Both the position numbers and the translations under genes were made by a program. The notes below the pieces were generated by a model. The model was given only the letters and a program-made list of their open reading frames with translations, had not been told where the DNA came from and searched no databases. DNA of 64,000 bases from Blastomyces gilchristii SLH14081 (lineage: Eukaryota; Ascomycota; Eurotiomycetes; Onygenales; Ajellomycetaceae). The stretch is from the NCBI RefSeq assembly GCF_000003855.2, contig NW_003101660.1, forward strand, positions 1 through 64,000, in the 5' to 3' direction. The stretch's first letter is position 1. Every line of letters begins with the position of its first letter. Positions 55,386-64,000 of this stretch are shown piece by piece.

Positions 55386-57044
55386 TCAATACCCGGCAGG
55401 AACAGGGAGCGATTCCCAGTTCTTCTGCCCCTTCTCAGGATTAGCCACCATGACTTGCAGTCCACGGCGACCACAGAAGCCTCCAGTCCCGGCCTTGCGC
55501 TTAACCATTTCGTAGGAGCCCCCGTTCGCACCCTTGGGAACCCAGACTTTTTCCTCCACGTCTGTTCCCGCTACTTCGGCCCGACGAGGGTTGAACCTAG
55601 GCATACCAGCAATTGTGTTTACTATAGCATGTACCAGGGAATAAAGCCTTTCAAATCTTCGAGTGACGCCAAGCCATGCCAAAGTTTGCGTGTCGTATGC
55701 AACTCGAACGTACGGATTCATGTATATGCCTGTGTCGACGATGAGTTCGTCCTTGGATTCATATGGTGGTTTTTGGATATCTGCGTGGATCAGGCAACAT
55801 TCGGAGGCGTCCCAGTAGAGGTCTGGCTCTGCGCGGAATCTCGCCGGTAACGAGGTGCTGGGGGTTGGAGATGTTGGAGCCACTTCGTCGTCATCCCTCT
55901 GCCTCCGCGCTTGATGCTGCCCAGCTGGTTCGGATTTCCCCTGCTGGAAAAACTTCGCATCAAATGCAACCATCCCTCCCCAGCAACTCCTCACTCGGAC
56001 CGCGTCCTTTTGATCGAGCACATCATGCCGGCTCTCAGCTTTCCCTGCGCTGGAAAACCACGGGTAGAAAGGAACGCCCATCGAGAAACCTTCCAGATCC
56101 CTCGTGGCGAAGGTATCATAAAATTTAAAAGGGTTAATGAAATCAACAGCGCAGGCCGCACGGTATTGTGGTGTGCCTCTTTCGTCCATATTTGTAGAGA
56201 AGAGCAATTGCAGTGCGTCAATGGGATCAAAAACAACATCGTTAAGGTATAGTAGCTTATCGAACCGATCGCTGGCTGGGTCATCCAGGGGCCGGAGTGC
56301 TCGGTTTCGAGCCTCTGCTAGATAAGCTATCCGTTTGATGCGCTCCGAGCCATCTGCAAGGGTGACATGGGGTACCGCATCTATATCCATGCGCTCCTCA
56401 TACCCAATTGATCGCTTGCATTGGACTTTCGCTTCAAATTCCTTGAGCGCGGCTTCACCCTCCGGACCGCTGTTGCTTTCATATATGCTTAAAAATACAT
56501 TATCATTCCCTAATAACCTTATAAGCTCAAGGACATTTTCTCCCCATCTACCACGTGCAAGCTCGCCATCTCTATCATATAAACTAGCCGCAATGAACAC
56601 CTTTTCGTTTCGAGAGTTCCCTTTACCTGGATCTTTTGAGTTTAACACCGTATGGCGGAGGATATTATAATGGGCGGGAGGATGGCTATAAGACGGGCGG
56701 ATGATAGAGGTAAGGAATGCGAGAGTGAGAATTATTCCAGAGGATGCCAAGCAAACGAAACACAGACGGCGAAGCGTAAGGCGACGACGAAATGCGGAAT
56801 GTTTGTTTTTCTTCCAGGCAGTCTGTCCTAATCGACGGCCTCGAGGGGGATGCCGCCGTCCGACAAAGGGGAGGAGGGAGAGTAGGCGGGATATTAGAGG
56901 AGGGCGCGTGTTTCGGTAGCTACGGCTGGTAGTAGGATGGTGTGATTCGAAATCGGCAGCATCGAGATCGAAGCTATCTCGGGAATCAAAAGACGAACGG
57001 CTGTGGAGTTCATATTCATCTGGATGAAGAGGCCGGGAAGACAT
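55386..57044 (-). CDS. GT69 family glycosyltransferase (CAP59/CMT1-like alpha-1,3-mannosyltransferase), 552 aa
   Basis: Intronless frame from ATG 57044 to TAA/TGA at 55386. The layout is type II membrane: a basic cytosolic tail (about residues 1-92, many Arg), one hydrophobic anchor at about 93-115 (FVCLASSGIILTLAFLTSII), then a luminal catalytic domain. Family signatures include EKVFIAASLYDRDGELARGR then W, GNDNVFLSIYESNSGPEGE, LAEARNRALRPL, FDKLLYLNDVVFDPIDALQL and RSCWGGMVAFDAKFF. These match the cryptococcal mannosyltransferase/CAP59 domain. The known family adds alpha-1,3-linked mannose in the Golgi; in Cryptococcus, CAP59 is needed for capsule and Cmt1 has the enzyme activity. The acceptor here is unknown. 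The region around residues 375-400 (QARRQRDDDEVAPTSPTPST) is a low-complexity insertion. Confidence 0.92.
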   Translation of the reverse strand: MSSRPLHPDEYELHSRSSFDSRDSFDLDAADFESHHPTTSRSYRNTRPPLISRLLSLLPFVGRRHPPRGRRLGQTAWKKNKHSAFRRRLTLRRLCFVCLASSGIILTLAFLTSIIRPSYSHPPAHYNILRHTVLNSKDPGKGNSRNEKVFIAASLYDRDGELARGRWGENVLELIRLLGNDNVFLSIYESNSGPEGEAALKEFEAKVQCKRSIGYEERMDIDAVPHVTLADGSERIKRIAYLAEARNRALRPLDDPASDRFDKLLYLNDVVFDPIDALQLLFSTNMDERGTPQYRAACAVDFINPFKFYDTFATRDLEGFSMGVPFYPWFSSAGKAESRHDVLDQKDAVRVRSCWGGMVAFDAKFFQQGKSEPAGQHQARRQRDDDEVAPTSPTPSTSLPARFRAEPDLYWDASECCLIHADIQKPPYESKDELIVDTGIYMNPYVRVAYDTQTLAWLGVTRRFERLYSLVHAIVNTIAGMPRFNPRRAEVAGTDVEEKVWVPKGANGGSYEMVKRKAGTGGFCGRRGLQVMVANPEKGQKNWESLPVPAGY

Positions 57045-57867
57045 TGCTGGACGCGAAAATGGCGCTTGGGGTAAGGTCTGAAATAATGCGGGCTCCGGCC
57101 AGCGCGGGAGGATGAGGTGCGATAAGTTAAATAACTCAAGCTTTAGTTAACTAACTAGTTTGCCAAGGAACATTCTTAAATATTTAACGAAGACAGACCG
57201 ACCAGCGTACTCCGTACTGTGTATAACAAGTAACCCGCCCAAGATTCAACAGTTCTCTTTCTTCTATTCTATGTCGTTGAAACCAGTGGATAATTTGCGA
57301 ATGAGGCGGAATTCTCCGTTGACATCTTCATTAAAACTCCATTTTCTCATCCTGGCCCCCTGCCGTACTCCTGATTTCGTATTTCGTATGTCGAGTCGGT
57401 CCCCTCTTATCCAATTACTTACTGAGTCAACTGTTCATGCCAAAATTTTCGCTGAACATTACAAATGCATAAACTACCTTCTCGGCTAAATGTCTCAGGA
57501 ATGGCCACCGTGATAAGTCTAAAACAAAAAAAACTTGGGGGTTCGCAGGATCCAGTTAGCTCAAACTGTTCGTCGTAGAGCTCGAATAGCACCCCACATG
57601 AATGCATGATCTACCCAGCTCTGCCCAGACATGCAACATATATATGCAAAGGGAGTGAAGTTAGTCGATATATAAAAAGCTAGCCATCCCCCAAACATTT
57701 CCAGTTATCACCAAATATACTGCGCTGGAGGTTACATGAATATTTGAAGTACTTTGTTTCCACGCTCGCCCGAAGCCCCTTCTTAAATACTCAACCAAAC
57801 CGTTTATCATCGTTTCCTGCCCCGCCCGCTCTATACAACCACAGCCCACTCACTAAAAAGCAAAAGC
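57045..57867. other. Divergent promoter region between the GT69 and DUF1349 genes
   Basis: 823 bp separating two divergently transcribed genes, so it should hold both promoters. TATA-like TATATAAA at 57668-57675 lies about 190 bp upstream of the DUF1349 start. No gene accepted; small frames at 57160-57607 have no recognisable content. Confidence 0.5.
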
Positions 57868-58473
57868 ATGTCCGATTTCAAATTCACAAACTCAACCCAA
57901 CCCCTCCCCTCCGCTGCAGACCTGAAAGGCGAGTTCGTCGTCATCGCCAACCCCTCCACCGACATCTGGGCCAAACCCCCCTCCACCCACCGCTTCAACG
58001 GACCCATCCTCCACAAGACAAGCCCCCTATCTTCCTTCCAAAGAGCCAGCGTACACATCTATGGCGAATGGATCACTCTCTACGACCAGGGTGGCTTAAT
58101 CCTCGTCATGAATGGTGCCAGTGGCTCTCGGCAATGGATCAAGGCTGGCATCGAGTATGTCGACGGTAAAGCGTATATCAGTGTCGTGGGGAAGGATCAG
58201 TGGGCGGACTGGAGTTTGATGCCGCTGCCGGCGTCTGGGAATGAGGAGGCGGGTGCTGGCGCGAGGATTGAGATGGTTAGGGAGAAGGATGTGTCTTTGT
58301 GGATTTATTTGGTAGAGGGCGGGGAGAGGAGGCGGATTCGGCAGGTTAATTGGGCGTTTGTGGATGAGGGGATCAAGGAGTGTTGGGTTGGGGTGTATGC
58401 GGCGAGGCCGGCGAAGGTAGGGGGGGAACTTGCGGTTGCTTTTAAGGAGCTGGAGATTGAGCTTTCGGGTTGA
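57868..58473 (+). CDS. DUF1349 (concanavalin A-like/YesU-type) protein, 201 aa
   Basis: Intronless, ATG 57868 to TGA. Sequence blocks: GEFVVIANPSTDIWAKPPST, SFQRASVHIYGEWITLYDQG, GLILVMN, QWIKAGIEYVDGKAYISVVG, DQWADWSLMP, VSLWIYLVE, IRQVNWAF and CWVGVYAARP. The K-A-G-I-E and D-W-S motifs are those of DUF1349 proteins, small beta-jelly-roll folds found in bacteria and fungi. The length is typical (about 200 aa). No signal peptide, so probably cytosolic. Substrate unknown; bacterial relatives are linked to carbohydrate use. The 3' half shows G-rich codon use on the coding strand. Confidence 0.85.
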   Translation: MSDFKFTNSTQPLPSAADLKGEFVVIANPSTDIWAKPPSTHRFNGPILHKTSPLSSFQRASVHIYGEWITLYDQGGLILVMNGASGSRQWIKAGIEYVDGKAYISVVGKDQWADWSLMPLPASGNEEAGAGARIEMVREKDVSLWIYLVEGGERRRIRQVNWAFVDEGIKECWVGVYAARPAKVGGELAVAFKELEIELSG

Positions 58474-59372
58474 ATTTCTTTTTTTGATGTGGATGGGCTT
58501 TTCTGCTATATAGGGATAGGGGAAATGGGGCTTTATTAGATATCTGTTTTTTTTATATTTTTTTTATCGTGGTTTACGATGTGATATATGGCGGAATGGG
58601 ACAAGGTTATATATAGTTTAACCTGTACTCCATATGATATCCCATATCCCCCTACACCGGGGACCGCGTTGCAACCTACTTCTTGAGGTGGAGGCTTTAT
58701 TGGCAACACAGTTCACGGCACCCAGTTCATTGTGACATATGTACTGGTAGGTCTGAAAGGAGAGCAAGTACGCTCACCAAATTCGTGCCTTGTAGTAGAA
58801 GTCTCGGATATAGCAATTCCTCGGGCACAACGAATAATCGACTCAGGCTGAATATTACCCTGTTACTGAGGGGTTAGAACTGATAGTGATTATCAGCAGC
58901 TCAATGCTTCTGAAGTAGGCTGATTGACTATATATATCAGTTGTCTTAGAGAGCGAGCTCTGATTTCTTATATCTAACATCATTAGAGGCGCGCAAGGTC
59001 AATACAATAACCACCTCCACGGCCTAATAATAAATTGTTACGTCATCGGGCACAAAGGTCTCGGGAACGGACGTTAAGGGATAATAATGACATATGGTAC
59101 GAAGCAGTGGATCCATAGATAAGCCCATGATGCTCCATCCCCCGCGTGTGACGACCGGCTGTCAAGCTTAGTAGATAGATAGTCCAGAGGAGAGGGGGCT
59201 CTGAGAAGTGGAGACATTTCGTTCAGTAACAGTGGCAGATGAATTCGAATGAAGAGAGGGACCAAAATCCTATGTATGAGATGGTTTATGTGATACCCGC
59301 CTGAGACAGTAGGTTAGATAAATTTACATACTTCCATATTTCCCTTTCTATCATAGCGTTGAGAAAAGCAGA

Positions 59373-59403
59373 TTATCTGATTGTTTCTCTTAGATTATCA
59401 GAT
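59373..59403 (-). promoter_or_regulatory. Paired iron-repressor-type GATA sites
   Basis: TTATCTGAT (59373-59381) and TTATCAGAT (59395-59403) are the reverse complements of ATCAGATAA and ATCTGATAA. Both match ATCWGATAA, the site bound by SREA/SRE1-type GATA repressors in Aspergillus and Histoplasma. They are 22 bp apart and about 1.0 kb upstream of the transporter ATG. Confidence 0.7.
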
Positions 59404-59601
59404 CCGAGTCTTACCGAGATCAATCTGGCCGGTTGCGGAACACGATGAAAAATAGATCAGTGCTAGGCCTAACTAGGCTAGCGTACAAGGCTAAAAGAGT
59501 CGTGGCGGCCATCAGCCAATAAAATCAGGTGGCATCTTACTTAATTAGGAATGGCGCATCGTGCGGGTGACTGCTCCCGGCCCTTGTGACAGATCTTATC
59601 A

Positions 59602-59610
59602 TTATCTGAT
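59602..59610 (-). promoter_or_regulatory. Third iron-repressor-type GATA site
   Basis: TTATCTGAT, reverse complement of ATCAGATAA, 0.8 kb upstream of the transporter start. A CCAAT pentamer lies 80 bp away at 59516-59520; CCAAT is part of the HapX-CBC iron-response circuit, though CCAAT alone is common. Confidence 0.65.
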
Positions 59611-60413
59611 CATCTGGCGTCGCATCGGCTGCCCATGGCTTGCTTTAGCCGCCTCCCGACTTCCCGAACGGTCTCCTGTCTGCTTGCTGACGCTGCGGTT
59701 TGCTCGCTCTCCCAAACAAAATCCAGCCTATGTCCTGTCCTGTGTGTCCGTCTCTACGCAGTCTATCTCATTATTGGCCGGCTAACGTGTTAACTCACAA
59801 GCCAGTTACACGTCACAGTTGAGAGACGCTGGGCTAGCTCGTACCCTGCTAATGGCTGGCATGGTCTCAATTTTGAGTCCGACTGATTCTTGCTGCCACC
59901 CTCCTTGCACGCTGTTACGCATGCCTATTCTGCTCTGTTGATGAATTTGTTTAGATCGGCGAGATCTGCTTGAAAATATTTTCCTTCTTTCTTTTTCTCT
60001 TTCCAGCCTCTTTTATTCTGATTCTGTTCTCGTTTTGCTGTGATTCTGCAGCACCCTTTTTTCCCGCATTTTGCTCGGAACAACGGCACCCCAAAACATC
60101 AAGCTTGTAAAACGGATCATATTGCCTTGATAAACAGCAACATAAGTCTTCATCTCGTGGCTATTTAAGATTTTTTCTCAACGGTCACTCTTCCATACCG
60201 ATCCTCGTTGTTTCGCAATACCCTGGTCTTTAACAGATTGAAATGGTTGTTACGGATTAACGAACGGACTCCCGAACTTCCTACCCCTCCCTCCCGCTGC
60301 AAATAACGAATACTACCTTGCGCACCCTTCCTAACTACAACCCATTTTCTCTCTCATCTTACTTTCCAATCTGGCGTCGCGATTAGGGAATCCGCTATCT
60401 CCCAACGGATCCC

Positions 60414-62694
60414 ATGCCCCGCTCTATGGGTCAACAGCTGACCTCGGCCAAGTCTTACGGCGCATGCGAATCCCAACCTACAATGGAAACAGAGGACGAG
60501 GATGCGAGTCTGCTATACGCAGAGCCTATGCAAGTACCAGAAGACGACGATGATGGGGATGCTACCGATTGCGATGGCCATGGTGGCCGAAGTCCTGGTG
60601 AGGGATATTCTTCCTCGTCATCGGATTCTGTACAAGAGGGCGTACGCAAGATTGAGGCCATTAGCAAAACGTGGACGCAGAAGTCATTGATAATTGCATA
60701 TATTGGGTATGTTCATTCAGTCTTTTATATTTGTTGATTCTTGGATGGTGCATGTTTGGTTCTTCTGGCTAGGCGCCGCTTCTTCGACGACACCTACTTT
60801 GTCATCCCCTTTCTTGTCGAGCATCCCACTTGCTTCTTATAAAACCTCGCTAATATAGCTAAGGATCTTTTTGATGGCATTCTCAACCTCCCTAGAAGGC
60901 CAGACAGTTTTATCTCTGTCGGCCTATGCCACGAGTTCCTTCAGCAAGCATTCTTTAATATCAACAGTTTTGGTTGTCCAGAATGTAGTTAACGGTAAAA
61001 ACCCTTTCAGCTTTGGGAGTATTTACGGGATCTTGGACTAACACGCCCTACAGCTGTTGTTAAACCTCCGATGGCGAAAGTTGCAGATGTATTCGGGCGA
61101 TTCGAAGCATTTTGCATAGCCATTTCAATATACGTCCTTGGATATGCCCAAATGGCAGCATCAACAAATGTACAGGCGTATGCATCGGCACAGCTATTTT
61201 ACTCCGCTGGCTCAACAGGGTTGCAAATCCTCCAGCAGGTCTTCATTGCGGATAGCAGCTCTTTACTTAACCGAGCGCTTTTCTCCAGCTTGCCTGATCT
61301 ACCATTCTTGGCTACCGTGTGGATAGGGCCAATGATCGCGGCTGCCATCCTCCGCGAAACTTCCTGGCGTTGGGGATATGGGATGTGGACAATTATCCTG
61401 CCCGCGGCATTTCTTCCTTTGGCCTTGTCTCTTTTCCTGAACCAGAAGAAGGCTAGAAGATTAAAGCTTCTCAAACCCAGGCCTTGGAAAGGACATAGTT
61501 TTTCTACTATAGTCAAAAAGACTTGGTACGACCTCGACGTTTTTGGTTTATTACTACTCTCAGCGGGGGTAGCTCTCATTTTGGTTCCCCTAACGTTGGC
61601 GGCAAATGCGAAAGACACATGGAAAAACAGCAGTATCATTACCATGATAGTCATTGGAGGAGTTTGTCTTATTGTATTCCCCTTCTGGGAAACCTCGAAG
61701 CGGCTGGCTCCGCACCCTCTTCTCTCACTTCACCTCCTCAAGCAGAGAACAGCTCTTGCCGGCTGTGCCCTTGCTTTCTTCTATTTTAGTAAGCGCTTCC
61801 CAGTTATTTTGATCTTCATCTCGGCTCTTACTAACTTATTGGCCCAGTGGCGTTTTATTGCTCTGTGCAGCCTTATCTCTACTCCTACCTTCAAGTTGTC
61901 CAAGGTCAATCCGTCACTACAGCCGGTCGAGTAACGCAAACCTTCTCGTTTACATCAACAATATCTGCCGTATCCGTTTCGTTTTTCATAAAAGCAACAA
62001 GACGATACCGTGGTTTCATCACCGCAGGTTGCTGCATCTACATAACTGGCCTTGTCCTCATGCTCTTCTTTAATAAAGAAGGCGCCTCCACTCTGGCCAC
62101 CTTTATCATCCAAACCGTCATCGGACTAGGTGCAGGCCTCCTCAACGTTCCCGTCCAACTAGGTGTCCAGGCATCTGCAAGCCATCAAGAAGTGGCTGCA
62201 GCCACGGCCATGTTCCTCACATCGCTAGAAATGGGTGGCGCAGTGGGATCAGCCATTTCGGGGGCCGTGTGGACTAGCGCTATTCCGAAGAAATTGGCCC
62301 TGTACCTCCCCGCTGAGAGCCAGGGGGATGCAAAGGAGATCTTCGGCAAACTTACCAAGGCGCTTTCGTATCCGCTGGGTTCAGCAACAAGGATCGCTAT
62401 CAACCGTGCCTACGACGAGACGTTCCGCAGAATTCTGACGATTGCTGTTTGTATAACTATTCCACTTATTCCCCTCAGTTTGCTCATGGTGGACTACAAG
62501 TTGGATAAGGTGGGTAGTGTTATAATTCCTTCATCCACTCCTTCCCTCCAAGTGCTTCTTGGACTAATTGAACCAACCAACAGATGGACTCTCACGTAAA
62601 AAGCGAAGCACTGAGGCATAACGACGAAGGGGATGGGCTGATCTCTCATCGGACGTACTCTCAAAGGCCCGGTTCCAGCTCGCGTCGAACGTAG
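60414..62694 (+). CDS. Siderophore-iron transporter of the major facilitator superfamily (MirB/Sit1-like), 643 aa
   Basis: Five exons: 60414-60706, 60864-60994, 61054-61788, 61848-62509, 62584-62694; every junction keeps frame and the sum is 644 codons. Introns are 157, 59, 59 and 74 bp, with GTATGT, GTAAAA, GTAAGC and GTGGGT donors and ACTAAC-type branch points. The acidic cytosolic N-terminus (about 1-90) precedes helices beginning with IIAYIGIFLMAF. Family blocks: LSLSAYATSSFSKHSLIST, KPPMAKVADVFGRFEAFC, YILGYAQ-like VLGYAQMAAS, SLLNRALFSSLPDLPFLATV, FYCSVQPYLYSYLQVVQGQS, and AGLLNVPVQLGVQASA. Such proteins import ferric siderophores by proton symport. The siderophore cannot be inferred. 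GATA sites upstream suggest iron repression. An upstream run of ATGs at 60414 and 60426 makes the exact start uncertain by four codons. Confidence 0.94.
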
Positions 62695-63600
62695 TATTTA
62701 TCATGAAAATTGCTAGAAACTTGGCTACATTCACGACAAACGCGCCGAACATGTCATCTACAAAATACGCCTCTTTTTACTATGTTCACAAAACGCGCAC
62801 CCACACCTCTCACTCGTATATATATCTAGCAATGCCCTTGCTAGAACGAATAACGAATAACGACAAATCCATAAGTGCATCTGGGGCTTCTTAATATTTT
62901 CTCTTTGCACTTATCAGATTTTTACCATGCCATATACACCCATACTCTATCAAACCTACTATCAAACAACTTCTGGCCCATCTTACTCATTTACACACCA
63001 AAACTTAACATTGTTGAATGTTGAGTGTTTCGTGCTTGGGTTTTAACTTCTATTTTTTCTAATGATGATAAAACTGTATGATCATGAAAGATATCTAGAT
63101 ATCCTTCAGGGTGTCCATTCTCCACTTTCTTTCACTTGGTTTACACATTTAGGATCTTTTTATGTATAAACTACCGGTATATAGATGACAGAATAAAGGA
63201 GGGACTTTTTACCTGAACAAAAAACCAGGACTCTTGAACCTAGAAGAGCATAATTTTCTGAATAATGCATTTCTTCGCTGGTCTATCAACTCTGGCATGA
63301 GGTTGCTCAGGGAAGGTATATTATGTAGATGTAGAATATTGAAAGAAGATTGGTAGATATCAGAAGAGATTAACCTGTCAAAATATATAATCAATTGACC
63401 ATGTCTTGGGAAATGAAATCTGAGGCTGACGACGGGTTGTGGAAACCCTATGATAGGCTCCATCTTCCATTTTATGAATGGTAAATGTGCATTCTGTGGT
63501 TGTATCATTGATGAAGATTTCATCTATCTCTATAGGAGTTGTATAATACAGTATATACTTTAATATTGCCCTTTAAGTGGGATTGAGAGGAGATGCCAAA
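62695..63600. other. Downstream region of the transporter
   Basis: No gene accepted. A minus-strand frame from a true ATG at 63523 to 63209 (104 codons, MKSSSMIQPQNAHLPFIKWK) has no recognised content and no splice context; it is possible but weak. Confidence 0.45.
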
Positions 63601-63744
63601 AATATGTAAATGATTAGGCCGGGCTGTTAGTTGTTCACTACTTCTTCAAACCCCTTCCTTTATGATCCAGTCGAACGTTTCCTTGATTCCCATTATATCC
63701 TTTCGCCCTATCAGATGAGAGGATTAATGAAAGATTGGCCGAAG

Positions 63745-64000
63745 ATCCTCTTTCCCCTGTTACACTCTGCTAAACACGATGGGCTGCATATTTCCGTCAG
63801 GAAACAAATTCTTCTTCTTGTTGTTCTTCTTCCTCTGTCTCTCCTGTATCCCTATTCCCCCCTTGGAAGCCAGGACACTCTCCTCCTCAAACCATACGCC
63901 CTCATCTAATGATGTTTCATATTCCAGATATATCCTGGCCGTTACCTGGCGCATAATAGCCCACGCGACGCTATTTTGAATACCCGGCAAATCAAGAGTT
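63745..64000 (-). CDS. Possible partial gene entering from the right edge
   Basis: On the minus strand the frame TLDLPGIQNSVAWAIMRQ, then VTARIYLEYETSLDEGVWF is open to the window edge (no start codon inside). A GTAACG after AWAIMRQ could be a donor. The opposite strand has an ATG-started 66-codon frame at 63779-63979 with a hydrophobic N-terminus (FFFLLFFFLCLSCIPIPP) resembling a signal peptide. Only one of the two can be real. Neither family is recognised. Confidence 0.25.

Larger units (their letters stand above)
58474..60413. other. Upstream region of the siderophore transporter
   Basis: 1.9 kb without a gene. T-rich 3' flank of the DUF1349 gene near 58480-58570. GATA-type sites occur at 59373-59403 and 59602-59610, and a CCAAT box at 59516-59520. 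The stretch 60240-60413 is pyrimidine-rich and likely contains the transcription start. Confidence 0.6.

Noticed and set aside
61071..62599. Two separate transporter genes
   Set aside because: The frames 61071-61934 and 61847-62599 join cleanly through a 59-bp intron into one MFS protein.
1..64000. CRISPR arrays, bacterial operons or phage genes
   Set aside because: No spaced direct repeats of that kind. Spliced fungal genes and chromoviruses show eukaryotic DNA.

Overview
The window looks like nuclear DNA of a filamentous ascomycete. Coding genes have short introns (59-157 bp) with GTATGT/GTAAGC-type donors, CTAAC/CTGAC branch points and AG acceptors. A 37-kb GC-poor block of mutated Gypsy retrotransposons is sandwiched between normal-GC gene-bearing DNA. 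That two-state composition, the RIP-like decay and the gene set fit an onygenalean dimorphic fungus (Ajellomycetaceae, Blastomyces-like). The taxon is an inference, not proven by the sequence.

Layout. 1-167: 5' end of a glutathione S-transferase gene running off the left edge. 168-1500: normal-GC intergenic DNA. About 1500-38300: the GC-poor block, with no intact host gene. It holds five long Gypsy/chromovirus elements of three families. Element 1 (3212-8894, minus) is complete. Element 2 (9076-28791, plus) is interrupted by element 3 (12961-26024), which is itself interrupted by element 4 (14980-22232). Element 5 (29152-36946, minus) is complete. Elements 1, 4 and 5 have perfect 5-bp target duplications; element 2 has one with a single transition. 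All open frames are broken by stops, and the remaining differences between copies are mainly transitions. Four copies of one 506-bp hAT-like MITE (8-bp target duplications, 11-bp terminal repeats) lie in the same block, two of them inside element 2. A tRNA-like remnant lies beside the truncated fourth copy.

38.4-64 kb: host genes. Minus strand: two low-complexity hypothetical genes (38867-39658 and about 39936-40358). Minus strand: the SWR1-complex subunit Vps72/YL1 (42343-44723, one intron). Plus strand, divergent from it across about 2.9 kb: an RRM plus Pumilio RNA-binding protein of Jsn1/Puf2 type (47636-51450) with a long pyrimidine-rich leader. Minus strand: a His/Gln-rich hypothetical gene (53731-54492) and a GT69 (CAP59/CMT1-like) glycosyltransferase (55386-57044). 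Plus strand: a DUF1349 protein (57868-58473). Plus strand: a five-exon siderophore-iron transporter of the MFS (60414-62694). Its upstream region carries three matches to the fungal iron-repressor GATA site ATCWGATAA, which suggests iron-regulated expression.

The host genes do not form an obvious pathway; chromatin remodelling, mRNA control, glycosylation and iron uptake are simply neighbours. The more unusual material is in the repeats: the nested chromoviruses, the well-defined MITE family, coding-like sequence beyond pol in two elements, a poly(T) tract flanked by 10-bp direct repeats, and alternative short terminal exons in two host genes.
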